Shown piece after piece: positions 1 through 9,952 of a stretch of 64,000 nucleotides of DNA. This DNA is from Pseudolysobacter sp964466115 (lineage in GTDB: Bacteria > Pseudomonadota > Gammaproteobacteria > Xanthomonadales > Rhodanobacteraceae), in contig CAYXMH010000016.1 of NCBI GenBank assembly GCA_964466115.1, forward strand, positions 3,990-67,989, read 5' to 3'. Both the position numbers and the translations under genes were made by a program. How positions within the stretch are numbered: position 1 is the first letter of the stretch; each line of letters opens with the position of its first letter. Below the pieces are notes generated by a model. It saw nothing but the letters and a program-made list of their open reading frames with translations, was not told where the DNA came from and searched no databases.

Positions 1-102
1 TTCGTTCACATCGGTTTTGCACCCCGCTTGATTTAAAATGCGCGGATGGGTGGGCTAAGTGTTCAATCGGTTGCGGGTTTCCGGGTGCAGAGGGTCGGTT
101 AG

Positions 103-504
103 ATGGATGAAATAGCAAAAGACACCAGTATGGCCGGCTTAACCGTCATGGTCATCGACGACTCGAAAACCATTCGCCGGACGGCTGAAACTCTTTTGAA
201 AAAAGAGGGTTGTGAGGTAATAACCGCCACCGACGGCTTTGAGGCGCTGGCGAAGATTTCCGATCATCAACCCAATATTATTTTTGTCGACATCATGATG
301 CCGCGGTTGGATGGTTATCAAACCTGCGCTTTGATTAAAAACAATCAAATGTTCAAATCCACGCCCGTCATCATGTTGTCGTCGAAAGACGGGTTGTTTG
401 ACAAAGCGCGTGGACGCATTGTCGGTTCCGAACAATATCTGACCAAACCGTTCACCCGTGAAGAGCTGCTGGGTGCCATACGGCGGCATGTCGGCGCGAA
501 ATGA
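103..504 (+). CDS. pilG: Twitching motility response regulator PilG
   Basis: A 133-residue single-domain receiver protein. After a short N-terminal extension the receiver has the acidic pair in VMVIDDSKTIRRT (around D19-D20), the phospho-acceptor D63 in FVDIMMPRLDG, and the conserved lysine in YLTKPFTREEL near the C-terminus. No output domain is present. In the Pil-Chp system PilG is phosphorylated by the ChpA kinase and promotes pilus extension, partly through cAMP. It is the first gene of a seven-gene run (pilGHIJ-chpABC), and this context separates it from generic CheY proteins. The 102 bases upstream contain no gene and no promoter I can call with confidence. Confidence 0.93.
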   Translation: MDEIAKDTSMAGLTVMVIDDSKTIRRTAETLLKKEGCEVITATDGFEALAKISDHQPNIIFVDIMMPRLDGYQTCALIKNNQMFKSTPVIMLSSKDGLFDKARGRIVGSEQYLTKPFTREELLGAIRRHVGAK

Positions 505-534
505 TCAGGATGCCATCCGGACCAAAGGAAGACG

Positions 535-900
535 ATGGCACACATACTTATCATTGATGATTCGCCAACCGATGTGCGCGTATTTACCACGCTTTTGGAA
601 AAGCACGGATATCGTGTCAGCAGTGCCGCCAATGCGGAAGAAGGGATCGCTAGCGCGAAGCGTGAACGTCCCGACCTTATCATCATGGATCTCATCATGC
701 CCGGGATGAACGGCTTTCAAGCAACCCGCAGCTTGAGTCGGGATAACGACACGTCTGAGATCCCGGTTTTAATCATTACCACCAAATCGATGGAAACCGA
801 CCGGGTATGGGGCCTGCGCCAAGGTGCGAAGGACTTCCTTACCAAGCCGGTTAGCGAGAAAGAGCTCCTTACCCGTATCCAGAATTTGTTACCGAGCTGA
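535..900 (+). CDS. pilH: Twitching motility response regulator PilH
   Basis: A 121-residue stand-alone receiver. It has the acidic pair in ILIIDDSPTD (D8-D9), phospho-acceptor D52 in IIMDLIMPGMNGF, and lysine in FLTKPVSEKELL. It has no extra domain. In Pseudomonas the second CheY of this operon opposes or drains PilG signalling and influences pilus retraction; that role is inferred from family and position. It lies 30 bp after pilG and is followed two bases later by pilI, so it is co-transcribed with them. Confidence 0.93.
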   Translation: MAHILIIDDSPTDVRVFTTLLEKHGYRVSSAANAEEGIASAKRERPDLIIMDLIMPGMNGFQATRSLSRDNDTSEIPVLIITTKSMETDRVWGLRQGAKDFLTKPVSEKELLTRIQNLLPS

Positions 901-902
901 AC

Positions 903-1460
903 ATGGCCAAATCTCTCGACACGCCGTTGTTGACGCCATTTGAAACTCTTGCCGAGTACGAACGGCAGAGTTTGGCCCATGTGGCAGGCTTGCCCGAGCA
1001 AGCCGAGGCTCCGGGCCTGTGGCGTGGCATCGGTTTTCGCATCGGCGCCCGTTATTTGGTCAGCAGCATCAGCGAAGTCAATGAAATCCTCACTTGGCCG
1101 GCATTGACCTTGGTGCCGGGTACACGCCAATGGCTGCTTGGGATAGCCAATATTCGCGGCAATCTGGTACCGGTCATCGATTTAAAGTTGTTTCTTGGAA
1201 TTGAGCGCACGGAATTGACCGAAACCAGCCGTGTGTTGCTGGCTAAGCAACATGGCGGCAATGTGGGTTTGCTGGTAGACGAGGTGCTGGGGCAGCGCAA
1301 TATCGCCGACGAGCAGCGGATTGACGCTGAAGTCGAGCGGGATGACCGCTACGATCGTTACGTGACAGAAAATTTTCAGCTGGGTGATGTGCCATGGGGG
1401 CTGTTTAGCATAGCCACTTTGGTAAAAACACCGGATTTCTCGCAAGCGGCCGGTTCTTGA
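903..1460 (+). CDS. pilI: CheW-like coupling protein PilI
   Basis: A 185-residue CheW-domain protein that links the PilJ receptor to the ChpA kinase. The CheW core runs from about residue 38 (GIGFRIGARYLVSSISEVNEIL) to about 170. It includes the segment WLLGIANIRGNLVPVIDL, typical of this family, and a second subdomain with VGLLVDEVLGQRNI. The start follows the pilH stop by two bases. It lies third in the pil-chp operon, directly before pilJ. Confidence 0.92.
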   Translation: MAKSLDTPLLTPFETLAEYERQSLAHVAGLPEQAEAPGLWRGIGFRIGARYLVSSISEVNEILTWPALTLVPGTRQWLLGIANIRGNLVPVIDLKLFLGIERTELTETSRVLLAKQHGGNVGLLVDEVLGQRNIADEQRIDAEVERDDRYDRYVTENFQLGDVPWGLFSIATLVKTPDFSQAAGS

Positions 1461-1504
1461 TCGATCGGATTTTAAACGTAAGTTCGTTAGGGGTGAGGTG
1501 AGGT

Positions 1505-3538
1505 ATGAGCACGACAACGGGCGCAAGCAAGGAGCGATCAAGCGGCGCCAATACATTGTTGGTGGTTTCGCTGGTGCTCACGATTTTCGTGGCCATTGGT
1601 GATTTTGTCTGGTTGAACATCAAAAACGGCCAAGATCGCCAAGCGATAGCGTTCACCACTCAAATTCAGGTGCTTTCACAGCAACTGGCGAAGTACTCGA
1701 CCGAATCCGTGGGCGGTAATCTCGACGCTTTTAAAGGCTTGGAAACGACGCGCAATAATATCGACGCCGCGATCCAGAAGCTCAATAAAGGCGATAGCGC
1801 GACCGGCATGCCCGGCTACAAAGACCAAGCGGGCGTGGCAAAAGACCTGGTTGATCTTGGCAAGTCGTGGGAACCGCTCAATACCAGCGCCACCAAAATT
1901 TTGGGTAATAAGGAATTGGTGCTGAATAGCGCCGGGGTGGCCTCGGAATTCAGCAGCAAAATGCCGCTGCTGACCTCGCGTATGAACGAAGTGGTGAATG
2001 TTCTTACCGAAAAGAACGGGACCGCGGGTCAAGTTTATATTGCGTCGCGCCAAATGCTGTTCGGCGATCGCATGTTGCGCCGGGTGCAGTTGATTCTACA
2101 GGGTGGCAACGAGGCGCAAGCCGCAGCCGATGGACTGTCGCGCGACGCGCGTTTTTATGGTGCGGTGTTGGGCGGGCTTATCAACGGCAATCCCGACCTC
2201 AACATCAAGGCGATGGATAACCCCAATGCCAAAGCCATATTAAACGACGTGTACGAGCAATGGGGCGGACTGGGTGAACCGGTTCAGAAGCTCTTGGACG
2301 CCGCACCAGGTCTGCAAGAAGTGAAAGCCGCGGCCGAACAAAGTTTCATCGACAGTCAAAGTGTCTTGTTGCAAGCGGCCAAGGTCGCGCAACTGTTGGA
2401 CGAATTGCCAAGTTCGCGCGTATTTCCAAATCTGTTTTGGGGACTGGCGGCCGCTGGCGTGGCCTTGTTCTTGATTGTGCTTTTAGCGGTCGCCTTATTC
2501 CGCGATCAACAGCGCCGTTACCAGATCACGGCTGAGCTTAATCAACGCAACCAAGAGGCGATCTTGCGTTTGCTTGATGAAATGGGATCGCTGGCCGAAG
2601 GCGATTTGACGGTGCGTGCAACGGTTACCGAGGACATTACCGGCGCCATTGCCGACTCGGTCAATTTCGCCGTGGAAGCGCTGCGCTCGCTGGTCACCAC
2701 GATCAATGAAACGGCCGTTCAAGTGGCCGCGGCGGCGCAAGAAACGCAAGCCACAGCGATGCATTTGGCGGAAGCCGCCGAGCATCAAGCGCAGCAGATT
2801 ACCTCGGCCTCGGCCGCGATCAATGAAATTGCCGTGTCGATTGACGAGGTATCGAAAAACTCCGCCGAAAGCGCCGATGTGGCGCAGCGCTCGGTGCAGA
2901 TCGCGTCCAAAGGCGCGGGCATCGTGCGCCAGACGATCCAAGGCATGGACAATATTCGCGATCAGATTCAGGAAACCTCCAAGCGCATTAAGCGTCTGGG
3001 TGAATCCTCGCAGGAGATTGGTTCGATCGTCGAATTGATTAACGACATTGCCGAGCAAACCAATATTCTGGCGCTGAATGCCGCCATCCAGGCCGCCTCC
3101 GCCGGTGAAGCCGGCCGCGGCTTTGCGGTGGTGGCCGATGAAGTGCAGCGCTTGGCCGAACGCGCCTCGGGCGCTACCAAGCGCATTGAAACGCTGGTGC
3201 AAACGATTCAGTCGGACACGAATGAGGCGGTCTCCTCGATGGAGCAGACCACCACCGAAGTGGTCGCCGGCGCACGCTTGGCCGAAGACGCGGGTTTGGC
3301 GCTGGGCGAGATTGAAAAAGTTTCGAACGACCTGGCCGATTTGATTCAGAACATTTCAGAGGCCGCTCGGCAACAGTCCTCAGCCGCCACGAATATTTCC
3401 GCAACGATGAATGTCATTCAAGAAATTACGACGCAAACCTCGGTGGGCGCCAGTCAAACGGCGGAGTCGATTGGTAATTTGGCCCAATTGGCCGCCGATC
3501 TGCGCCGTTCGGTGGCGGACTTTAAGCTGCCGAGTTAA
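1505..3538 (+). CDS. pilJ: Methyl-accepting chemotaxis protein PilJ
   Basis: The transmembrane receptor of the Pil-Chp system, 677 residues. There is a membrane segment at about residues 18-38, a periplasmic region to about 310, a second membrane segment at about 311-335 (WGLAAAGVALFLIVLLAV), a HAMP-like region, and a long cytoplasmic coiled-coil signalling domain. The hairpin tip carries the PilJ-like sequence EQTNILALNAAIQAASAGEA followed by GRGFAVVADEVQRLAERA. In Pseudomonas PilJ senses pilin or surface contact; the ligand cannot be read here. The pilK methyltransferase that normally follows is absent: the next 195 bp hold no gene. Confidence 0.93.
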   Translation: MSTTTGASKERSSGANTLLVVSLVLTIFVAIGDFVWLNIKNGQDRQAIAFTTQIQVLSQQLAKYSTESVGGNLDAFKGLETTRNNIDAAIQKLNKGDSATGMPGYKDQAGVAKDLVDLGKSWEPLNTSATKILGNKELVLNSAGVASEFSSKMPLLTSRMNEVVNVLTEKNGTAGQVYIASRQMLFGDRMLRRVQLILQGGNEAQAAADGLSRDARFYGAVLGGLINGNPDLNIKAMDNPNAKAILNDVYEQWGGLGEPVQKLLDAAPGLQEVKAAAEQSFIDSQSVLLQAAKVAQLLDELPSSRVFPNLFWGLAAAGVALFLIVLLAVALFRDQQRRYQITAELNQRNQEAILRLLDEMGSLAEGDLTVRATVTEDITGAIADSVNFAVEALRSLVTTINETAVQVAAAAQETQATAMHLAEAAEHQAQQITSASAAINEIAVSIDEVSKNSAESADVAQRSVQIASKGAGIVRQTIQGMDNIRDQIQETSKRIKRLGESSQEIGSIVELINDIAEQTNILALNAAIQAASAGEAGRGFAVVADEVQRLAERASGATKRIETLVQTIQSDTNEAVSSMEQTTTEVVAGARLAEDAGLALGEIEKVSNDLADLIQNISEAARQQSSAATNISATMNVIQEITTQTSVGASQTAESIGNLAQLAADLRRSVADFKLPS

Positions 3539-3733
3539 ATCGAACCTAAGGATGCTGGGTGAACTGTATGGACGAGTTTAAACAATGCGATTGGCGGTGT
3601 ACTTAAAGACTATGCAAATTCAAATGCATCCTGCGCACAATCGTCAGTCGCCTGGCTTTAGCCGTCGGTCGCACCGCACTTTATACCCGTACCTTTATAA
3701 GCGAAATTTCGAAGAGTTGTTGAGAGATCGGCT

Positions 3734-6700
3734 ATGAAACTGCACGACGACATCGACTTCACTACGCTTAACTGGGTCAAGCAGGAGCTTGATGAAACCC
3801 TGATGCAGGCGCGTCAGGCGCTGGAAGCGTACGTCGAAGATCCAGCCGACTCGAGCCTGATGCGCTTTTGCGCCACTTACCTGCATCAAGTGCAGGGCAC
3901 TCTGCGCATGGTCGAGCTTTACGGCGCGGCGATGGTGGTCGAGGAAATGGAACGCGTGGCGTTGGCACTGCTAGAAGGTGTGATTAAACCGCAAGACGAT
4001 ACCTATTCCGTGCTGATGCGCGGTATTGTGCAGTTGCCCGACTACCTCGAGCGCCTGCAAAGCGGCCACAAGGACATTCCGATTGTCTTGTTGCCGTTAT
4101 TAAACGATCTGCGCGCCTGCCGCGGCGAAAAATTGCTGACCGAATCGGTTCTATTCGCGCCCGACCTCACAGCGCCACTGCCAGCGCATATTGCCGCTGA
4201 TCAACCACCGGTCTCGGCCGCGGAACTTAAAAGCCAGGCCGGCAAATTGCGCGTTGCTTTTCAGGTGGCGTTGTTGAAATGGTTTCGTGCAGAGAAGGCG
4301 AATGAGCATTTGGATCGCCTCAATGCGGTGTTGCAGCGGTTGCTCGGCCTTAGTCGCGAAGAGGAAACCCGGCGGCTATGGTGGATCACCGCCGCGGTGC
4401 TTGAAGCCGTACAAGCGGGCGGCTTAGAGGCGAGCGTTGCGGTTAAGCTTCTGATTGGAAAAGTGGATCGGGAAATTAAGCGTCTGGTTGATTCGGGTGA
4501 GTCCGATTTTAAAGAAACGCCCCCGCGCGAGCTCACCAAGAATCTCCTCTATTACATTGCCCATTCAAGCATCGGCGGACCGCGTGTTGACGAGGTCCGG
4601 CAGCTGTACAAATTATCGACGTTGCTGCCGAGCCAGAAAGAGCTCGACCACGCCAAGGGCTCCATTTCCGGGCACAACCGCACGTTGCTCGATACCGTTT
4701 CCAAGGCGATCAAGGAAGACCTGCTGCGCGTGAAAGAGGCTTTGGATATCTTTTTGCGCGCCCACGATACCGATCCGGCCGAGCTGCTTGCGCAAGTGGA
4801 TGTGCTGGATCGCGTCGGCGACACGCTGGGCATGCTCGGGCTTGGCGTGCCGCGGCGCGTGGTGTTGGAGCAGCGCGAGATTGTCGAGCAGATCGCCAAC
4901 AAAACGCACGCCACCGACGAAAGCACATTACTCGATGTTGCTGGCGCCTTGTTGTACGTGGAGGCATCGCTCGATGACCACATCGACCGTTTAGGCGCGA
5001 GCGTGACCGAGGACGTGGGTCAAGACTTAAGCATGGAGCTGCCCAAAGCCGAAGTGCGCAAGATCTTGGATGCGCTGATGAATGAGGCGGCAGTCAACAT
5101 CGCCCAAGCCAAACAGGACATTGTTGCTTTTATCGAATCGCCGTGGGACCACGCGCGGATGGAGTCGATCCCGCGGTTGTTGGAGGAGATCTCCGGTGCC
5201 TTGCGCATGCTGGCTCTGTCCGAGCCGGCGCAGTTAATGACGGGCATTATTCGCTTTGTGGAAGTTGAGTTATTGCGGCATCGGCGTGTGCCCACCGTAG
5301 AGCAGATGGATCACTTGGCCGATGCATTGGCCTCGATCGAATACTACTTGGAAGCGACGCAAGAACAACGCGGGGGACGTGAGAAAATTCTTGCCGTGAC
5401 CCGACAAAGCTTACAGGCGTTGGGTTACTGGCCTGTGCCGGATGACGATGGCGGAGGTAGGGCACCGCTTGACAGGCCAAGCCCGGAAAATACGCCGCCT
5501 GCAATGGCGAAGGTTTCTGCGACACCCGCGCCGACAGGCACCTTGAACGTACCGAGCGGCACGACGGTTTCATTGGGCGAACGTCAGGTGTCTGCGGCGC
5601 CATCCGATTCGTTTGCGAATTCCGATTTAGGCATGGAGGGTGATAACCATTATCCCAGCTGGGGTGAGCATTTACCGACTACCGGCAGCGATAGTTTGCG
5701 CATCCCATCCGAAAGCGGTGACGACTTGGGCACCGAACTGCCGAGCATGGAGCTCACCTCCGATAGTGATCTGGATGCGTTTATCGCGAATGTTGGGTCT
5801 GAGGCAAAGGAAACGCGGGCCTCCGCGGTGGTACGAACCCTAACACCGAAGGAAACCCCCGCACCGGTTGAGGCGGCCGTAGATGCCGGGTTTCAGAATT
5901 TGCCTTCGGATGACATCGATGAAGAAATTCGCGAAGTCTTTATCGAAGAGGTTCAGGAGGAGATCAATAATCTCGCCGCTTATCTACCGCTATGGCAGGA
6001 AGACCTGCAAGATTTCGAAAAACTCAAGCCGATCCGGCGCTCCTTTCATACCTTGAAAGGTTCGGGGCGGCTGGTAGGGGCGCTGGCTCTCGGGGAGTTC
6101 AGCTGGAAAATTGAAAACATGCTGAATCGGGTGTTGGACAAATCCATCGAAGCAAGTCCTGCGTTGGTGACGCTGGTTCAGCAAGCAATGGATGCTTTGC
6201 CGGAACTCTTGGCCGGCTTGCGTGGGCAGGGTTCGCTTAAGACGAATATTGGCGGCATGATGGCGATAGCCGACAAGCTTGCCCGAGGGGAAATCGCTTG
6301 GCTTGAGTCCCAGCCGTTAACGACTTCGAAAGCGATTGTCGGTGAAAGCGCTCCGCTTGAGACGGCAATGGTGGCGGATGCCTCAGATACCAGCGCAAAT
6401 GAGTTTGACCTTGGCGTGAATGACGCCATCGACGGCTCCGAGATTACGCAGCAAATCGCCACACCCGAGCAGGTCATCGCTGAGCTTACCGGCGATAGTG
6501 ACGTCGAGTCCGCTTGGCAGGCGATGGGCTCGTTATCCAGCATTGATCCGGTACTGTTCGATATTTTGCGCAGTGAAGTGACCACGCATCTTGCTATCGT
6601 CGATACGTTTCTTGCAGACGCCAGAGCGGCCCCGCTACCCATTACGGAACCCTTATTGCGCGCCGTACATACATTGAACGGGGCGATTGCGATGGTCGAT

Positions 6701-9700
6701 ATTCCCGTGATAGGGCAAGTGCTGGCCCCATTGGAAGGCTATGTCAAACGGCTGCGGGCGGGTGGGGCCGCGATCGATACCGTCGGCATACAAGCATTGG
6801 AAGAAGCATCGGCGTTGGTGAAGCTGGTAATCGGGGCTTTGGAAAGCGCGCAACCGCAATTACCGAATTCCGATGATCTGGCCCGGAGGATTTCGTTGTT
6901 GCGGGATGCCTTGCCGGAACCGGAGCTCGCACACACGTTGTTTGGGGAGGTTGTGGCGAGCGAACCCACGTCAATGCCCGAGCCCCCTCTGTCGACAGTG
7001 CAGGTGCAAAGCGCCTGGCAGCAGGATGCGGACTTCCTCTCGGCGGTCGGCGCTGAGCCTTCCGCCTCCACCGATGACGATGAATTGCTGGCGGCACTGG
7101 AAGCGCTCGAGCGTGCGCATCCCTCGCAAGAGGCGCCAACCACGAATACCACCGAGTTCAGTTCCGATGCGGGTGTTAGTGCCGATGATTTAACCGCCGC
7201 CTGGGTGCGCGAGTTGGAAGCGCAAGAAAACAGCGCTCGACGCACCGAGATCACCTCATCACCGCTGGAGGATACGCAATCCGTTCCTGCGATGGACTCT
7301 GTGCAGCTTAAGCAAACAGAAAACACAGCAGAGCCGCAATTGCCATTGGCGATGCAGCTGCAGGCGGCCATTTTTGCTCCTGCGCCAGCGAGTGAATTGA
7401 GCGATTCGGATTACCAAAGTTTAGAACAAGCAGCCCATCTTCACCGCGCTGATGCAGACGTAAAAGACGTGGATGAAACCGCAACACCGTTACCCGACCT
7501 TCCGCAATTGCCGCCGATCGCGGAGGACCCGCATCCAGAAGGCAAATTGGATTTGCCGGACCTTGACCAGGATTTGCTGGAGATTTTCGTCCAGGAAGGC
7601 ACCGATATCTTGGATCATACCGATGCCCTAATTGCCGGTTTGCGCGATGCCCCACAGGATCGTGATCGGGTCAGCGGATTGCAGCGCGATCTGCATACGC
7701 TAAAAGGCGGCGCGCACATGGCGGGGTTGACGCCGATTGGCGATTTGAGCCATGCCATGGAATCGTTGCTGGAGGCGATCAGCGAAAATCGCCGCAGTAT
7801 GGATCGATCGGTCGTCGAGTCGCTGGAGCGCGGGTTTGATCGCTTGCACGAGATGGTGCAGCGCGTTGCGCGACGCCAGCTCATCGCCATGCCGCTCAAC
7901 GCCATTGCGCGCTTTGAAGGATTGGTGTCTGGGCATTTGCCAGAACCAGAAGCGCCCGCGCCCGCGGATCAACTTGCGCAGCCGATTAAGTCCATTGCCC
8001 CGGCGCCTGTGGCTAAGCCGATATCGCCACCCCGTCCGGTGCGGCCGCCACTGCGCCAAACGGTAGTGGAGGAAGAAGACACCGCACGCGCACCGCAAGA
8101 AATGATCCGCGTCCGTTCTGAATTGCTCGATTCGTTGGTCAATTATGCCGGTGAGGTGTCGATTTACCGGTCGCGCCTGGAGCAGCAGATCTCGACATTC
8201 CGTTTCAATCTGGTCGAGTTTGAAACCACCGTTAGCCGTTTGCGCGATCAGCTGCGCAAATTGGAAATTGAAACAGAAGCACAAATTTTATCTCGATTCC
8301 AGCGCGAGGCCGATTCCACCGAATCGACCTTCGATCCACTGGAATTGGATCGTTTTTCGCAATTGCAGCAGTTGTCGCGCGCGTTGGCCGAATCGGTGTC
8401 GGACTTGGTTTCGATTCAAGGATTGCTGGACGACTTAACGCGGCAATCGGAATCGCTTTTGTTACAACAATCGCGCGTAAACTCCGATTTACAAGAGGGC
8501 CTCATGCGCACCCGCATGGTGCCGTTTGATTCGTTGGTGCCGAGTTTGCGCCGAACCTTGCGCCAGGCGGCCAGTGAGCTTGGTAAACGCGCTCAAATCA
8601 AGGTGGAAGGCGCGCAAGGCGAAATGGATCGTAACTTGCTCGAGCGCATGAAAGCCCCGTTTGAGCATATGTTGCGTAACGCATTGGCGCACGGCATTGA
8701 ATCGCCCGAGGAGCGGCTGGCCATCGGTAAACCGGCTGAGGGTACGGTTAACATTGCCGTCAGCCGCGAAGCCACCGAAGTGGTTTTGCGCCTATCGGAC
8801 GATGGCCGCGGTATGGACCGCGATGCCATTCGCAAAAAAGCGATCGAACGCGGTTTGATGCATGCGGATGCCAAGCTGTCCGACCGCGATCTGTTCAGTT
8901 TCGTCATTGAAACGGGCTTTTCAACCGCCGACAAAATCACCCAATTATCCGGGCGCGGTGTGGGCATGGACGTGGTGCACAACGAGATCAAGCAGCTCGG
9001 CGGTTCGCTGGCGATTGACTCAATCCCTGGCAAAGGCACCACCTTCACGATTCGCTTGCCATTTACCTTGGCGGTTACTCAGGCCATTTTGGTGCGTCTT
9101 GGCGATTACATCTACGCCATCCCAATGTCGTCCGTCTTAGGGGTCGTGCGTATATCCAAAGACGATCTGGATAAACGCATGGCGCTTCCCAATCCGACCT
9201 ACACCTACGCCGGTGAAGAGTTTCTTATTTATGAATTGTGGCAATTGCTCAATGTATCCCCGGGGCGCGTGATTGAAGAGCAGCAGCTGCCATTGCTAAT
9301 GACGCGCACCGGCGATCAACGTGCCGCGGTACGGATTGACAGCGTAATTGGTTCGCGTGAAGTGGTGGTGAAATCGGTTGGGCCGCAGATCAGTTCCGTT
9401 CCCGGCATCTTTGGCGCCACCATCATGGGCGATGGCTCGGTGGTGATGATTTTGGACTTGGCGCCGTTGGTGCGCCGTAACGCGGCGCTACGCCTGCGCA
9501 TTGAAAGTGGCGAGGAAGTGGAGTTACCAGCGCCGCCGCCGGTGATGGCGTCCTTAAGTATGCCCAAACGCCAACCCTTGGTAATGGTGGTGGATGATTC
9601 GATTACCATGCGTAAGGTCACCACTCGTGTGCTCGAGCGCAACGAAATGGATGTGGTCACTGCAAAAGACGGGTTGGATGCGGTTGAAAAATTGCAGGAA

Positions 9701-9952
9701 AAAATTCCGGACTTAATGCTGCTTGACATCGAAATGCCGCGCATGGACGGATATGAGTTGGCCACCTATATGAAAAACGACCCGCGCCTGCGGATGGTGC
9801 CAATCATTATGATTTCCTCGCGTACCGGTGAAAAACATCGTCAGCGGGCACTGGAAATTGGTGTTGAACGATTCCTAGGCAAACCTTATCAAGAAGCGGA
9901 TTTACTGCAAAATGTGCAGGAAACGCTAAAGGTGAACCGTGTCGAACCGTGA
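3734..9952 (+). CDS. chpA: Hybrid histidine kinase ChpA (CheA-like, multiple Hpt domains)
   Basis: Very large CheA-type kinase, 2072 residues. Hpt-like modules in order: H51 in HQVQG (the usual lysine replaced by Q); a degenerate one near residue 490 lacking His (EEISGALRM); H772 in FHTLKGSGR; H979 in VHTLNGAIA (lysine replaced by N); and H1321 in LHTLKGGAH. The modules are joined by acidic, proline- and threonine-rich linkers. Then come a CheA dimerisation/ATPase core (LRNALAHGIESPEE; DDGRGMD; SGRGVGMDVV), a CheW domain, and a C-terminal receiver with D1998 in LLDIEMPRMDG. The Pseudomonas protein is larger still, with eight phosphotransfer-like domains. It phosphorylates PilG and PilH. The stop overlaps the chpB start by 14 bases. 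Confidence 0.93.
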   Translation: MKLHDDIDFTTLNWVKQELDETLMQARQALEAYVEDPADSSLMRFCATYLHQVQGTLRMVELYGAAMVVEEMERVALALLEGVIKPQDDTYSVLMRGIVQLPDYLERLQSGHKDIPIVLLPLLNDLRACRGEKLLTESVLFAPDLTAPLPAHIAADQPPVSAAELKSQAGKLRVAFQVALLKWFRAEKANEHLDRLNAVLQRLLGLSREEETRRLWWITAAVLEAVQAGGLEASVAVKLLIGKVDREIKRLVDSGESDFKETPPRELTKNLLYYIAHSSIGGPRVDEVRQLYKLSTLLPSQKELDHAKGSISGHNRTLLDTVSKAIKEDLLRVKEALDIFLRAHDTDPAELLAQVDVLDRVGDTLGMLGLGVPRRVVLEQREIVEQIANKTHATDESTLLDVAGALLYVEASLDDHIDRLGASVTEDVGQDLSMELPKAEVRKILDALMNEAAVNIAQAKQDIVAFIESPWDHARMESIPRLLEEISGALRMLALSEPAQLMTGIIRFVEVELLRHRRVPTVEQMDHLADALASIEYYLEATQEQRGGREKILAVTRQSLQALGYWPVPDDDGGGRAPLDRPSPENTPPAMAKVSATPAPTGTLNVPSGTTVSLGERQVSAAPSDSFANSDLGMEGDNHYPSWGEHLPTTGSDSLRIPSESGDDLGTELPSMELTSDSDLDAFIANVGSEAKETRASAVVRTLTPKETPAPVEAAVDAGFQNLPSDDIDEEIREVFIEEVQEEINNLAAYLPLWQEDLQDFEKLKPIRRSFHTLKGSGRLVGALALGEFSWKIENMLNRVLDKSIEASPALVTLVQQAMDALPELLAGLRGQGSLKTNIGGMMAIADKLARGEIAWLESQPLTTSKAIVGESAPLETAMVADASDTSANEFDLGVNDAIDGSEITQQIATPEQVIAELTGDSDVESAWQAMGSLSSIDPVLFDILRSEVTTHLAIVDTFLADARAAPLPITEPLLRAVHTLNGAIAMVDIPVIGQVLAPLEGYVKRLRAGGAAIDTVGIQALEEASALVKLVIGALESAQPQLPNSDDLARRISLLRDALPEPELAHTLFGEVVASEPTSMPEPPLSTVQVQSAWQQDADFLSAVGAEPSASTDDDELLAALEALERAHPSQEAPTTNTTEFSSDAGVSADDLTAAWVRELEAQENSARRTEITSSPLEDTQSVPAMDSVQLKQTENTAEPQLPLAMQLQAAIFAPAPASELSDSDYQSLEQAAHLHRADADVKDVDETATPLPDLPQLPPIAEDPHPEGKLDLPDLDQDLLEIFVQEGTDILDHTDALIAGLRDAPQDRDRVSGLQRDLHTLKGGAHMAGLTPIGDLSHAMESLLEAISENRRSMDRSVVESLERGFDRLHEMVQRVARRQLIAMPLNAIARFEGLVSGHLPEPEAPAPADQLAQPIKSIAPAPVAKPISPPRPVRPPLRQTVVEEEDTARAPQEMIRVRSELLDSLVNYAGEVSIYRSRLEQQISTFRFNLVEFETTVSRLRDQLRKLEIETEAQILSRFQREADSTESTFDPLELDRFSQLQQLSRALAESVSDLVSIQGLLDDLTRQSESLLLQQSRVNSDLQEGLMRTRMVPFDSLVPSLRRTLRQAASELGKRAQIKVEGAQGEMDRNLLERMKAPFEHMLRNALAHGIESPEERLAIGKPAEGTVNIAVSREATEVVLRLSDDGRGMDRDAIRKKAIERGLMHADAKLSDRDLFSFVIETGFSTADKITQLSGRGVGMDVVHNEIKQLGGSLAIDSIPGKGTTFTIRLPFTLAVTQAILVRLGDYIYAIPMSSVLGVVRISKDDLDKRMALPNPTYTYAGEEFLIYELWQLLNVSPGRVIEEQQLPLLMTRTGDQRAAVRIDSVIGSREVVVKSVGPQISSVPGIFGATIMGDGSVVMILDLAPLVRRNAALRLRIESGEEVELPAPPPVMASLSMPKRQPLVMVVDDSITMRKVTTRVLERNEMDVVTAKDGLDAVEKLQEKIPDLMLLDIEMPRMDGYELATYMKNDPRLRMVPIIMISSRTGEKHRQRALEIGVERFLGKPYQEADLLQNVQETLKVNRVEP

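Noticed and set aside
2495..3202. 235-residue open frame on the minus strand inside pilJ
   Set aside because: It is antisense to the conserved MCP signalling domain, has His/Arg/Gly-rich composition typical of mirrored GC-rich coding sequence, and no recognisable domain.
3539..3733. Remnant of pilK
   Set aside because: The gap was read in all frames by eye; only very short frames occur and no CheR-like motif is visible.
6739..7371. 210-residue minus-strand frame inside chpA
   Set aside because: Serine/cysteine-rich translation of the complement of a low-complexity linker; the plus-strand frame is continuous through this region.
7700..8284. 194-residue minus-strand frame inside chpA
   Set aside because: Antisense to the fifth Hpt domain and the start of the kinase core, which are clearly coding on the plus strand.
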